Origin: an uncultured Lachnoclostridium sp.
GTDB taxonomy: Bacteria; Bacillota; Clostridia; Lachnospirales; Lachnospiraceae
NCBI GenBank assembly: GCA_944381625.1
Contig: CALWLW010000002.1
Span: 124,001-188,000 of the forward strand
Direction of reading: 5' to 3'
DNA length: 64,000 nt
Shown: in pieces, positions 1 to 8,103 of the stretch
How positions within the stretch are numbered: position 1 is the stretch's first letter
Layout: each line of letters begins with the position of its first letter
Translations under genes and position numbers: made by a program
Notes under the pieces: model-generated
Seen by the model: only the letters and a program-made list of their open reading frames with translations
Told to the model about the DNA's origin: nothing
Database searches by the model: none

Positions 1-847
1 TGAAGGAGAGCTGTGCGTCTCCGTTGGCCGGGTCAGTGTGCTTCATGCCGTACTCAGAGTACAGGTACAGTCCGCTGGCCTCGTCGTAATCCAGCTGGGA
101 TGCATTGTGCGGGAACGGAAGATCCACCAGGGTACAGTCGATGGCGTCGGACGCCGTGCTCAGATCCACCGGAGCGGATTCCGATGCGAACTGCCAGTGA
201 GGACCCGGATAATAATCATCGTAGTCTGTGGAGACATCGTTGGATTCAAAACGGCTCTCCAGGTCGCCGGACATGACATACTCGGTAAATTCTCTGGACT
301 TTCCATTGTTTACACGGGAAAATCCGCCGCTGAAATGCTCCACCCAGGGATTGCTCAGGTATGCGTCTATGTAGAAGGGACCGCCGTCGTGTACCAGTAC
401 CGCGTTGTACTCGGGGGCAATCATGAAGTTCGTCGGACGCACGCTGCGGATACTTCCGAACTGGGTGATGCTGCCCCAGTCTTTTACCAGCGCCATGAAA
501 CGGGTGATCTCACCGTTGGCGGTGCTGTTCATCATCTCATAAACGATATCTGCCTGAGTCATGCCGTAATGAAGGAGAGCGGTCTTCTCATTATCCACCA
601 TGATCGCCACCGGACGCTGGCTCTGCAAAGATTCGTCGATCCATTCTCCGGTCAGCTCGCTCTTATACATACCGTCGGGAGCTGTCTCTTCTACAGGGGC
701 TTCTTCTGCCGGTTCTTCTTCCTCCGGCTGGCTTTCTGATACATCCGTAACGGCAGGTGCTGCCGGTTCTTCCGAATTGCCGCAGCCGGTCAGGACAGAG
801 CATGCCAGTGCCGCAGATAAGAATAGTAGCAATGTCTTTCTCTTCAT
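1..847 (-). CDS. DUF3048 (YerB-type) lipoprotein, C-terminus cut by window edge
   Basis: The protein begins MKRKTLLLFLSAALACSVLT followed by GC, a lipoprotein signal peptide with an LTGC lipobox (Cys near residue 21), so it should be anchored on the outer face of the membrane. An acidic Glu/Pro-rich linker follows to about residue 55. The body then matches my memory of the DUF3048 family (YerB), with segments such as QRPVAIMVDN, YGMTQADIVYE and FGSIRSVRPT. The function of this family is not established. The start ATG is at 847-845 with an AAAGGA site about ten bases upstream. The gene runs off the left edge, so the stop and C-terminal domain are not seen. It is divergent from the HtrA-type gene and shares a roughly 180-base intergenic region with it. 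Confidence 0.82.
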   Translation of the reverse strand, partial: MKRKTLLLFLSAALACSVLTGCGNSEEPAAPAVTDVSESQPEEEEPAEEAPVEETAPDGMYKSELTGEWIDESLQSQRPVAIMVDNEKTALLHYGMTQADIVYEMMNSTANGEITRFMALVKDWGSITQFGSIRSVRPTNFMIAPEYNAVLVHDGGPFYIDAYLSNPWVEHFSGGFSRVNNGKSREFTEYVMSGDLESRFESNDVSTDYDDYYPGPHWQFASESAPVDLSTASDAIDCTLVDLPFPHNASQLDYDEASGLYLYSEYGMKHTDPANGDAQLSF

Positions 848-929
848 GTAGTATAATCCTTTCTTTCTTTTTTGAAATGTATGTCGGACTTCCATAGTAT
901 ACACCCATTTCAAAATTTTTTAAAGTATT

Positions 930-1013
930 TATCACAATTCTATCACAAATGCCTGCTATATTAAAAGCATAAAAGAGAGGAAATGTTTTACACTTGAAGT
1001 GAAATGTTTTACA
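930..1013 (+). promoter_or_regulatory. Candidate htrA promoter with two sets of direct repeats
   Basis: A TATATT preceded by TGC (extended -10) lies at 957-962. TATCACAA occurs twice, at 930-937 and 941-948, eleven bases apart, at the expected -35 position. GAAATGTTTTACA occurs twice, at 980-992 and 1001-1013, exactly 21 bases apart, between the predicted start of transcription and the ribosome site at 1015-1027. Repeats phased by one and two helical turns suggest regulator binding. No known operator consensus was matched with confidence. Confidence 0.4.
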
Positions 1014-1031
1014 TGGAAAGGAGAAAACGTC

Positions 1032-2378
1032 ATGTATGAAGATAATGATATGAGAAACAACGACAACTATACGACGGGAAATTATTACGATACAGGAAGC
1101 AGCTATACCCACTATGATTCCACCGGCGCTATGAACCAGCCCAGGAAACCGAAGAAAAAGGGCGGGTTTATGAAGACCGTAGCCAAATGCCTGGTGCTGG
1201 CCCTGATATTCGGGAGCGTATCCGGGGCGGCGTTTACGGGAGTCCGCTACGCGGGGGGCCTCCTGCTGGGCGAAGAAGAAAGCTCAGGTTCCGGACAGCC
1301 GGCGGCGTCTGTATCCACCACGACCGTGTCCACCAAGAGCAGCGATGTGTACGACGTGTCGGACATTGTGGCCAACTGCATCTCGTCTGTGGTCTCCATC
1401 AGCAATGTGGGTACCACGGAGTTCCAGACCATTTTCGGAACTTATGAGCAGGAGAGCCAGTCCAGCGGTTCCGGCATCATCATTGGACAGAACGATACGG
1501 AGCTTTTGATTGTGACCAACTATCACGTGATCTCCGGCGCGAATGAACTCAGTGTTTATTTCAACTCGGACAATGAGGCGGCGGACGCGGAGAACGTGAT
1601 CTCCGCAAGCGTGAAAGGAAGCAATGAAGATAAAGATATCGCAGTGATCGCGGTACAGCTTGCCGATATTCCGGCTGAGACTCTGAGCGATATTAAAGTG
1701 GCGACGGTGGGCGAGTCCACTTCGCTGGAAGTGGGCGAGCCGGTGGTAGCCATCGGAAACGCATATGGCTTCGGCCTGTCTGTGACCTCCGGAATTGTCA
1801 GCGCTCTGGGTCGGGAAGTGACGGCGACCAACGAGGACGGTTCTTCCACTACTCAGCTGATGATCCAGACAGACGCGGCCATCAACCCGGGCAACAGCGG
1901 CGGGGCTCTGCTGAACAGCAAAGGCGAGCTGATCGGCATTAATTCCGTGAAATTCGTGTCGGAGGATGTGGAAGGCATGGGCTATGCGATCCCCATCTCT
2001 GATGTGGAATCCATCATCAACGAACTGATGCTCCGGGAGACCAGGAACAAGGTGGCAGAGGAGGATAAGGGCTATCTGGGCGCCAACTGTCTGGATGTGA
2101 CCGATCAGGCTTCCAGAAGCTACAACCTGCCGGCGGGTGTGTACATCAGCACCGTGGTGGAAGGCGCGGCAGCGGACAAAGCGGGACTGCGCACCGGCGA
2201 TATTATCACGGCCATGGAGGGCAACACCATCACCAGCGGTGCGCAGCTTATCGACCTGCTGGGGTACTATTCCGCAGGGGAGACCGTTTCTCTGACGATA
2301 CAGAGAGGAAACGGCGCTCAGTATGAAGAACTGACTGTGGATGTGACGTTAAGTTCAGCCGACGAGGCGGGCGTATAA
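1032..2378 (+). CDS. HtrA/DegP-type membrane-anchored serine protease (S1C) with PDZ domain
   Basis: The protein has 448 residues from the ATG at 1032, chosen because an AAAGGAG site lies just upstream; an in-frame GTG at 999 falls within a repeat and lacks one. A hydrophilic cytoplasmic tail of about 45 residues rich in Asn, Asp and Tyr is followed by a basic stretch (PRKPKKKGG) and one membrane segment (about residues 50-75). The trypsin-like domain carries the triad His165 (TNYHVIS), Asp202 (DIAVIAV) and Ser289 (GNSGGALL). A single PDZ domain covers about residues 345-440. By family, it degrades or refolds damaged proteins outside the membrane. A strong terminator follows, so it appears monocistronic. 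Paired repeats in the promoter suggest stress-responsive control, which is inference. Confidence 0.93.
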   Translation: MYEDNDMRNNDNYTTGNYYDTGSSYTHYDSTGAMNQPRKPKKKGGFMKTVAKCLVLALIFGSVSGAAFTGVRYAGGLLLGEEESSGSGQPAASVSTTTVSTKSSDVYDVSDIVANCISSVVSISNVGTTEFQTIFGTYEQESQSSGSGIIIGQNDTELLIVTNYHVISGANELSVYFNSDNEAADAENVISASVKGSNEDKDIAVIAVQLADIPAETLSDIKVATVGESTSLEVGEPVVAIGNAYGFGLSVTSGIVSALGREVTATNEDGSSTTQLMIQTDAAINPGNSGGALLNSKGELIGINSVKFVSEDVEGMGYAIPISDVESIINELMLRETRNKVAEEDKGYLGANCLDVTDQASRSYNLPAGVYISTVVEGAAADKAGLRTGDIITAMEGNTITSGAQLIDLLGYYSAGETVSLTIQRGNGAQYEELTVDVTLSSADEAGV

Positions 2379-2408
2379 TAAAAAGAAAAAGAAAACGGAA
2401 TGCGGCGG

Positions 2409-2450
2409 ACGGCCGGCAGGGAGACGGAAATCTCTCTGCCGGCCGTTTTT
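2409..2450 (+). terminator. Rho-independent terminator after the HtrA-type gene
   Basis: ACGGCCGGCAG (2409-2419) pairs perfectly with CTGCCGGCCGT (2436-2446), the stem continues inward through GGGAGA/TCTCTC, and five T residues end it at 2450. It lies 30 bases after the protease stop. Confidence 0.92.
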
Positions 2451-2463
2451 AGCGGAAATATGT

Positions 2464-2754
2464 TTATACATAGTCGGAAACCGCAAAATAAATCATCAGA
2501 TACAATCGGGTCTGATAATCCTGCAGATCGAGCTGGGAGATCTCTTCGATCCGTTTCAACTGATACAGGAGCGTGGCCCGCTGGACGTAGAGACGCTTCA
2601 TGGCTTTTGCCACGCTCATATTGCATTGCAGATAGGTTTTCAGGATATTGGCGTAGCTGCGGTTATGTTCCCTGTCGTAGTCGATCAGCACCTGTAATTT
2701 TTCCGGGCACAGGGCTTTCAGCTTACGATCCCGGCCGCATCTTTCCAGAAGAAT
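2464..2754 (-). pseudogene. C-terminal remnant of a PucR-type transcriptional regulator
   Basis: Reading the minus strand from 2754 to the TAA at 2464 gives about 96 residues that look like the C-terminal helix-turn-helix of PucR/CdaR regulators: LKALCPEKLQVLIDYDREH, then CNMSVAKAMKRLYVQRATLL and YQLKRIEEISQLDLQDY. The family normally has several hundred residues before this domain. Here the frame is closed by a stop at 2757-2755 and the adjacent sequence belongs to a transporter on the other strand. I read it as a dead fragment left by a deletion that removed the first part of the gene and its promoter. An internal GTG at 2691 exists, but a 75-residue HTH alone is unlikely to be functional. 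Confidence 0.72.
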
Positions 2755-3896
2755 CTATTGTGGGAGCCGGATTCGCAGGAATGTCGGCCCTCCTGGAAAA
2801 ATCAGGGGCGATGCTGGGATTCCGGGGTGTCCTGGAAAAATTCTGCCGCACAAAAGCTTCGACGTTGTTCTGTACATGGCTGCTGGGAGGAATTATCTTT
2901 ATAGACGATTATTTAAATGCGCTGGCGGTGTCCGAATCCATGAAGGGTATTGCTGACCAGAGAAGAATACCGAGGGAACACCTTGCCTATACGGTAAACT
3001 GTATGGGAGCCTGTGTCTGCGTCCTGCTTCCGGTGTCGAGCTGGGCCGCGTTCGCGGTAGCCTGCGCCGCGGGTCAGGGGATGGGGATGACCGAGTACCT
3101 GGGGGCGATTCCAATGATGTTTTACCCCATCTGCGCGATTGTCATAAGTCTTTTGCTGGCTCTGGGAAAATTCCCGAAGATCGGGCAGCTAAAAAGAGCG
3201 TATGAGCGCGTGGAGCAGGGCGGGGAGCTGCTGGAGAATCGTGCGAGGACTGTAAAAAACAGCGAGGCGACTGCGGCCGGTTCCTCTCCGTTGAATTTTC
3301 TGGTTCCTATGGCGGCGCTGATCGCAGGAATGGTTATTTTTGAACAGAATATTGTGATCGGGATGATGGCGGCGCTGGTGGTCATGCTGATCATGTATCC
3401 GGCGGAAGGGATCATAAAATGGAAGGACATGTTTGACACCTTTATGGAAGGCGCGTCGACGATCATGCCTCTGCTGATTACCATGTATGTGACGTTCATC
3501 ATGGAAGCAGCAGTGGCAGAGATGGGATTTATGGAATACCTGACGGGGCTGATCTCAAGGACGTTTCCGGCGTGGAGCATCCCGGTAATCGCTTTTGGCT
3601 CTGTGGCGCTGATTACTTTTTTCGCTGCGTCTTTCTGGTCGCTGATCGTGATTTCTTTTCCCATCTTCCTGTCCATGGCGGTGAGCATGGGAGTGAACCC
3701 GTCCCTTGTGATAGGGGCGATCATGTCGGGGGCGGCGCTGGGGAGCCAGGCATGTCTGTATTCAGACGCGATTTTTATGGTGGCGGCGGGGACGAACGTT
3801 CCCAATGATACGCAGTTCAGGACGGTGCTGCCGTACGTTCTGATCGGAGCGGGAGTTGCGGCGGTTATGTATATTGCCGCAGGAATATTTTTATAA
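2755..3896 (+). pseudogene. 5'-truncated NhaC-family Na+/H+ antiporter
   Basis: From about 2751 the plus strand encodes a typical NhaC-family polytopic protein (FAGMSALLEKSGAMLGFRG, WLLGGIIFIDDYLNALAVSE, CVCVLLPVSSWAAF), with many membrane segments up to LPYVLIGAGVAAVMY at the C-terminus. About 380 residues remain; the N-terminal helices, roughly 80-120 residues by family length, are missing. The open frame continues upstream to 2400, but that part lies inside the HtrA terminator and opposite the regulator remnant, so it is not coding. The nearest internal ATG (2781) has only a poorly spaced GGGAG. The family exchanges sodium for protons or organic anions; this copy is probably inactive. The remaining frame has no stops, so the truncation looks recent. 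Confidence 0.75.
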
Positions 3897-3911
3897 TAGT
3901 GGAGGAAATAT

Positions 3912-4901
3912 ATGCTGACAAAGAAACAAAATCTTTTGGAAACCATCAGAGGAGGACATCCGAACCGTTTTGTAAACCAGTACGAATATCTGGCGTTTGT
4001 CCTGACAGATCCGTTTAATCTGGAGGACCCGTATCCGGAATACGGGCAGCACAATATTACGAATAACTGGGGAGTAACGCTGTCCTGGCCGGAAGGCACG
4101 CCGGGGCCTTTCCCGGTGCATGACGACGCCCACCGGCTTTTAAAAGACATTACGGAATGGAAAAAGATTATTAAAGCGCCCAATCTGATCTTCCCGGAAG
4201 AGAAGTGGGAGATGGCCATAAAAGAGGCGGAAGCGGTGGATAGAAGCGACCAGTTTGTGGCGCCGATGATCGCGCCCGGCCTTTTTGAAAGGCTTCATTA
4301 TTTTATGGGTATGGAGGACTCGCTGGTCAATTTCTATGACGAGCCGGAAGCGGTGGCGGAGCTGATCAAATACCTGACGGAATGGGAATTGCAGTATGCG
4401 GAAACGCTCTGCGAGCACCTGCATCCCGACGCGCTGTTCCATCACGACGACTGGGGCAGCCAGAAATCCACGTTTATCTCGCCGGATATGTTCGGAGAAT
4501 TTTTCGTGGACGCTTATAAAGAGATTTACGGATATTACAAATCACATGGCGTAGAGCTGATCGTGCACCACTCGGATTCTTACGCGGCCACTCTGGTGCC
4601 GCATATGATCGACATGGGTATCGATATCTGGCAGGGCGTAATGACCAGCAACAATATTCCGGACCTGATTCAAAAATACGGCGGAAAGATATCCTTCATG
4701 GGCGGCATAGATTCCGCGACGGTGGATCATCCGGGCTGGACGCGAGAGGAAGTGAAACAGGAAGTCCGCAGGGCGTGCAAAGAGTACGGAAAATTATACT
4801 ATATTCCCAGCGCTTCCCAGGGACTTAATATGTCCACCTTCGAGGGCGTGTATGAGGCGCTTTCCGAAGAGATCGACAACTGTAGTAAGGAAATGTTTTA
4901 A
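3912..4901 (+). CDS. Uroporphyrinogen decarboxylase (URO-D) superfamily protein
   Basis: This 329-residue protein has the URO-D fold signature segments seen in anaerobe methyltransferase-like members: DALFHHDDWGSQKSTFISPD in the middle, VELIVHHSDSY near residue 220, and KISFMGGIDS near 262. In corrinoid methyltransferases of this fold (MtaA/MtbA) a Zn-binding HxCG-type motif lies in the corresponding region; here it reads HHSDSY with no Cys, so a methylcobalamin:CoM-type role is doubtful. The substrate is unknown. The start is an ATG with a GTGGAGG site, 15 bases after the truncated NhaC frame, so the two were probably one operon. Its promoter may have been lost with the deletion upstream. 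A perfect-stem terminator follows. Confidence 0.78.
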   Translation: MLTKKQNLLETIRGGHPNRFVNQYEYLAFVLTDPFNLEDPYPEYGQHNITNNWGVTLSWPEGTPGPFPVHDDAHRLLKDITEWKKIIKAPNLIFPEEKWEMAIKEAEAVDRSDQFVAPMIAPGLFERLHYFMGMEDSLVNFYDEPEAVAELIKYLTEWELQYAETLCEHLHPDALFHHDDWGSQKSTFISPDMFGEFFVDAYKEIYGYYKSHGVELIVHHSDSYAATLVPHMIDMGIDIWQGVMTSNNIPDLIQKYGGKISFMGGIDSATVDHPGWTREEVKQEVRRACKEYGKLYYIPSASQGLNMSTFEGVYEALSEEIDNCSKEMF

Positions 4902-4922
4902 GAGGGATAACATAAAGAATAG

Positions 4923-4960
4923 AAAGAAAACCCCGGAGACGGGTCTTTGGGGTTTTCTTT
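4923..4960. terminator. Bidirectional terminator between convergent genes
   Basis: A perfect 12-bp stem, AAAGAAAACCCC (4923-4934) with GGGGTTTTCTTT (4949-4960), has A and T tracts on either side and so can stop transcription from both directions. Its right arm overlaps the stop codon of the minus-strand ATPase gene. Confidence 0.88.
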
Positions 4961-6428
4961 ACGAATCTGACGGTTTTGTTTTCTGGCGGTTTGCCGTCAC
5001 ATATTTTTGGTTTTTGCTCTTAGGTTTGTCGGGGATCGTCATCTTCAGTTGGCCGGATTCTAACAATGGTTTTAAATAAAATTTACTGAAATGGGACCGG
5101 TTTGATATTCCAATAAATAGCTGCATCTCTTCCCTGCTTCTGGCCACTGTACAAAACTTTAACAACTGTTGCTGCTTCGTGGAAACAAGGTGTTCTTGTA
5201 CGTTTTCATGTACGACGACATATGTGGCATCATGTGTGGTATCATGTATGGTATCGCCATACATGATACCACACATGATGTAGTTTGCATTTTTCAGTAC
5301 CACTCTGAAATCGGAAGCCGTGGAGAAAAATTCGGGCCGAAGTTGTTCGGTGTAACCGGGCAATTTTTCTGTCTCACTTACGATTTTCCGAAGCCCGCTG
5401 CCACGTCTTTCCATATATTTCATGCGATGGAACAGGTCTGCGATAATGGGGTTCCGTCTGGCGGAGCGAATGGTACTTATATCACACTCCTGAATGGGCG
5501 TCCCTTCAAACATTCCGCCAGGGGACACAATCTCTAATCTGTCATCATACATATCAATGTGAATCTCGCTGCCTAAAAGGATGTAATCGCGGTGGATCAG
5601 CGCGTTGACCAGTGCTTCTGTTACAGCGCGTTCCGCATAGTCTGGTTTATCGACCCGATATTTTGCTTCTTTTGAGAATCGTACCTTTGAATTGTTGCGG
5701 ATAAATTCGCTTCCGCTTTGCAGCAGATAAATCAGATTTCCTTCATATTCTTTGTCGTCCAGGGCATCGTCGAAAATAGAGCCTTTCTCCAGTCCGTTCC
5801 ATCGAGTACAGAAAATTCTGGAATTGAAAACATTATGCTGGTCTGCCAGCAACCTGCCTGCGTTGGTCAGACGGCCATCTTTATCCGCTAATCCGAAAGA
5901 AATATAGTCAGACGACTCAAGCCGTAATCCTGTCCTTTTCAGATAAGTGGCTTCCAGCAGGGTGAAGCTATAATCTTTTTTCGATGCATCCGTAATCAGC
6001 CCGTCAAAAGAGCGATGGGTTCCTTTTAAGATCAATTCGTTCACAATATAATCAGGGGCGGGGACACTTTCGTTTCCGACACGGATATAAGCTTCCATCA
6101 CACCGTCCGCTTTATAATAGTATGGCGTGGTACGGCCTGACGATACTTGCAGCGCCAGAACATTTTTGCCATTTTCGCGAATGGGAGTCAGGATAAAGCT
6201 GGGAAGCGGTGTGAGGCGCTCTTTTATCAGGCGGCTAATTGCTTCCGCGTCTTTTTGAATGTCCTGCAAACCAATTACGGTTCTGTCATCGGCTATGCCG
6301 AAAAACAGTGTTCCGCCGATCCCGTTTGAAAATGCGCTGACACTTTTCAGCCAGCTTTTCGGTTTTTTTATCTCCAATGCGACTTTGAAATCACATTCTG
6401 TTGCTTCTGAGATCAGTTGTTCCAGCAT
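4959..6428 (-). CDS. AlbA_2 (Schlafen-type) domain protein with C-terminal GHKL-like ATPase domain
   Basis: This 489-residue protein starts with an AlbA_2 putative nucleic-acid-binding domain (about residues 10-125; SFSNGIGGTLFFGIADD-like core: SAFSNGIGGTLFFGIADD). A histidine-kinase-like ATPase module follows (about 255-370) with the N-box segment EALVNALIHRDY and the glycine-rich ERRGSGLRKI. A winged-helix-like tail ends the protein. Proteins of this build are usually called RNA-binding or RecG-related transcriptional regulators, often in accessory regions, and their role is mostly unproven. The start is supported by GGAGGG seven bases upstream. Odd point: the segment joining ATPase and tail is encoded by a long perfect palindrome (5228-5280), giving the repetitive peptide MCGIMYGDTIHDTTHD. 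No partner gene is adjacent. Confidence 0.8.
   Translation of the reverse strand: MLEQLISEATECDFKVALEIKKPKSWLKSVSAFSNGIGGTLFFGIADDRTVIGLQDIQKDAEAISRLIKERLTPLPSFILTPIRENGKNVLALQVSSGRTTPYYYKADGVMEAYIRVGNESVPAPDYIVNELILKGTHRSFDGLITDASKKDYSFTLLEATYLKRTGLRLESSDYISFGLADKDGRLTNAGRLLADQHNVFNSRIFCTRWNGLEKGSIFDDALDDKEYEGNLIYLLQSGSEFIRNNSKVRFSKEAKYRVDKPDYAERAVTEALVNALIHRDYILLGSEIHIDMYDDRLEIVSPGGMFEGTPIQECDISTIRSARRNPIIADLFHRMKYMERRGSGLRKIVSETEKLPGYTEQLRPEFFSTASDFRVVLKNANYIMCGIMYGDTIHDTTHDATYVVVHENVQEHLVSTKQQQLLKFCTVARSREEMQLFIGISNRSHFSKFYLKPLLESGQLKMTIPDKPKSKNQKYVTANRQKTKPSDS
5228..5280. repeat. Perfect inverted repeat, 24-bp arms and 5-base loop, inside a gene
   Basis: Positions 5228-5251 and 5257-5280 are exact reverse complements, separated by TATCG (5252-5256). 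Each arm also contains a short internal repeat (CATCATGTGTGG then TATCATGTATGG). The palindrome lies within the AlbA_2/ATPase coding frame and does not interrupt it. It would form a stable hairpin in DNA or RNA. Confidence 0.95.
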
Positions 6429-6578
6429 GCAAGGCCCTCCTTTTTGGAGATTGTTTCAAATTTTTATATATTATATCCGCTGCGAAAAGTTATTGCAATA
6501 AGAGTCCATGCGTATTTGGTGCGCATGCGCCGCATATTCAGTAAATTCTCTGTTTTTAACAATTTATAAAAAGTTCAC

Positions 6579-6607
6579 TTGTTCCAATCCCATGTATGCT
6601 ATATAAT
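6579..6607 (+). promoter_or_regulatory. Sigma-A promoter for the clpX-type operon
   Basis: TTGTTC (6579-6584), a 17-base spacer and TATAAT (6602-6607) lie 27 bases before the start codon, followed by an AAAAGGGG ribosome site. Confidence 0.75.
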
Positions 6608-6634
6608 TTGTGTCAGAAAAGGGGAATTTGATCA

Positions 6635-8101
6635 ATGGATGAAAAAGAACGCAATATTATAGAAGAAACGAAAGAAGAAACAAAGGAAGAAGAAAGAAAA
6701 GACGGGAATCCGCCTGTGGAGCAGGACGGAGGGGACGACGCTCAGTATGAGGACGTCTGCTTTGTGTGCCGCAGGCCGGAGAGCAAGGCAGGGAAGATGA
6801 TCCATCTGACCAAGGACATCAGCATCTGCGCGGAGTGCATGCAGCGCACCATGGACATGATGAACAACGGCAATGTGGACTACAGCAAGATGGATTTTTC
6901 CAAGATGCCCAATATCAGCATGATCAACCTGTCCGACCTGCAGAACATGATTCCGCGGCGGCAGAAGGTGAAGAAGAAAGCGCCGGCCCAGGAGAAAGCG
7001 GAGCCCCAGAAGAAGATGGATATCCGTTCCATCCCGGCGCCGCATAAGATCAAAGCCAGTCTGGACGAGTATGTGATCGGCCAGGAAAAGGCGAAGAAGG
7101 TCATATCTGTGGCGGTGTACAACCATTACAAACGGGTGGCGGCCGGGCCGGAGGCGGACGGGATCGAGATCGAGAAGTCCAATATGCTGATGATCGGGCC
7201 TACCGGCAGCGGCAAGACCTATCTGGTGAAGACACTGGCGCGGCTTCTGGACGTGCCGCTGGCCATTGCGGACGCCACTTCTCTCACGGAAGCGGGTTAC
7301 ATTGGAGACGACATTGAAAGCGTACTGTCCAAGCTGCTGGCGGCCGCGGACAACGACGTGGAGAAGGCGGAGCGGGGCATCGTATTCATCGATGAGATCG
7401 ATAAGATCGCCAAGAAACGCAACACCAACCAGCGGGATGTGAGCGGCGAATCTGTACAGCAGGGGCTTCTGAAACTGCTGGAAGGAGCGGACGTGGAGGT
7501 GCCGGTGGGCGCCAACAGCAAGAACGCCATGGTGCCGCTGGAGACGGTCAATACGAAAAATATCCTGTTTATCTGCGGAGGGGCGTTCCCGGATCTGGAA
7601 AATATTATTAAGGAAAGGCTGAATAAACAGTCGTCCATCGGTTTCCGGGCAGATCTGAAAGATAAATACGACCATGACAAGAACCTGCTCCGGAAGGTGA
7701 CGGTGGAAGATATCCGCAATTTCGGCATGATCCCGGAGTTTATCGGAAGGCTTCCGGTTATCTTTACGCTGGACGCCCTGGATGAGGATATGATGGTGCA
7801 GATCTTAAAAGAGCCGAAGAACGCCATCCTGAAGCAGTATCAGAAGCTGCTGGCGCTGGACGAGGTGAAGCTGGAGTTCACGGAGGACGCGCTGAGGGCG
7901 ATTGCCAGAAAGGCCATGGAGAAGGACACCGGGGCCAGGGCGCTGAGGGCGATCATTGAGGATTTCATGCTGGATATCATGTATGAGATCCCCAAGGACG
8001 ACAACATCGGCCAGGTGACGATCACAGGGGATTACATCGAACACAAGGGAGGCCCGCTGATCACCATGCGCGGCGTCCCGGCACTGGAGATGCAGGGATA
8101 A
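6635..8101 (+). CDS. clpX: ClpX-type AAA+ protein unfoldase, long variant
   Basis: The protein has 488 residues, compared with about 420 for usual ClpX. A charged Glu/Lys N-terminal extension (1-38) precedes a Zn finger (Cys42, Cys45, Cys65, Cys68). An extended Met/Lys linker leads to the AAA+ module: Walker A GPTGSGKT (188-195), pore-loop GYIG (221-224), Walker B IVFIDEID (about 249-256), the ClpP-docking IGF loop (336-338) and sensor-2 region GARALRAI. ClpX selects substrates, unfolds them with ATP and feeds ClpP. No clpP is adjacent, so this may be a second, divergent ClpX. It is followed after two bases by the LspA-like gene and has its own sigma-A promoter. Confidence 0.88.
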   Translation: MDEKERNIIEETKEETKEEERKDGNPPVEQDGGDDAQYEDVCFVCRRPESKAGKMIHLTKDISICAECMQRTMDMMNNGNVDYSKMDFSKMPNISMINLSDLQNMIPRRQKVKKKAPAQEKAEPQKKMDIRSIPAPHKIKASLDEYVIGQEKAKKVISVAVYNHYKRVAAGPEADGIEIEKSNMLMIGPTGSGKTYLVKTLARLLDVPLAIADATSLTEAGYIGDDIESVLSKLLAAADNDVEKAERGIVFIDEIDKIAKKRNTNQRDVSGESVQQGLLKLLEGADVEVPVGANSKNAMVPLETVNTKNILFICGGAFPDLENIIKERLNKQSSIGFRADLKDKYDHDKNLLRKVTVEDIRNFGMIPEFIGRLPVIFTLDALDEDMMVQILKEPKNAILKQYQKLLALDEVKLEFTEDALRAIARKAMEKDTGARALRAIIEDFMLDIMYEIPKDDNIGQVTITGDYIEHKGGPLITMRGVPALEMQG

Positions 8102-8103
8102 TC

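Noticed and set aside
663-1112. Minus-strand open frame overlapping the start of the DUF3048 and HtrA genes
   Set aside because: It is in a different frame from the DUF3048 lipoprotein and crosses both a promoter region and the HtrA ribosome site.
2400-2754. 5' extension of the NhaC frame giving a 498-residue protein
   Set aside because: It begins inside the HtrA terminator, runs opposite the PucR remnant and yields Arg/Ser/Pro-rich sequence unlike NhaC.
6632-7675. Open frame opposite the clpX-type gene, rich in His and Arg
   Set aside because: Shadow of the ClpX codons; no start site and no homologous pattern.
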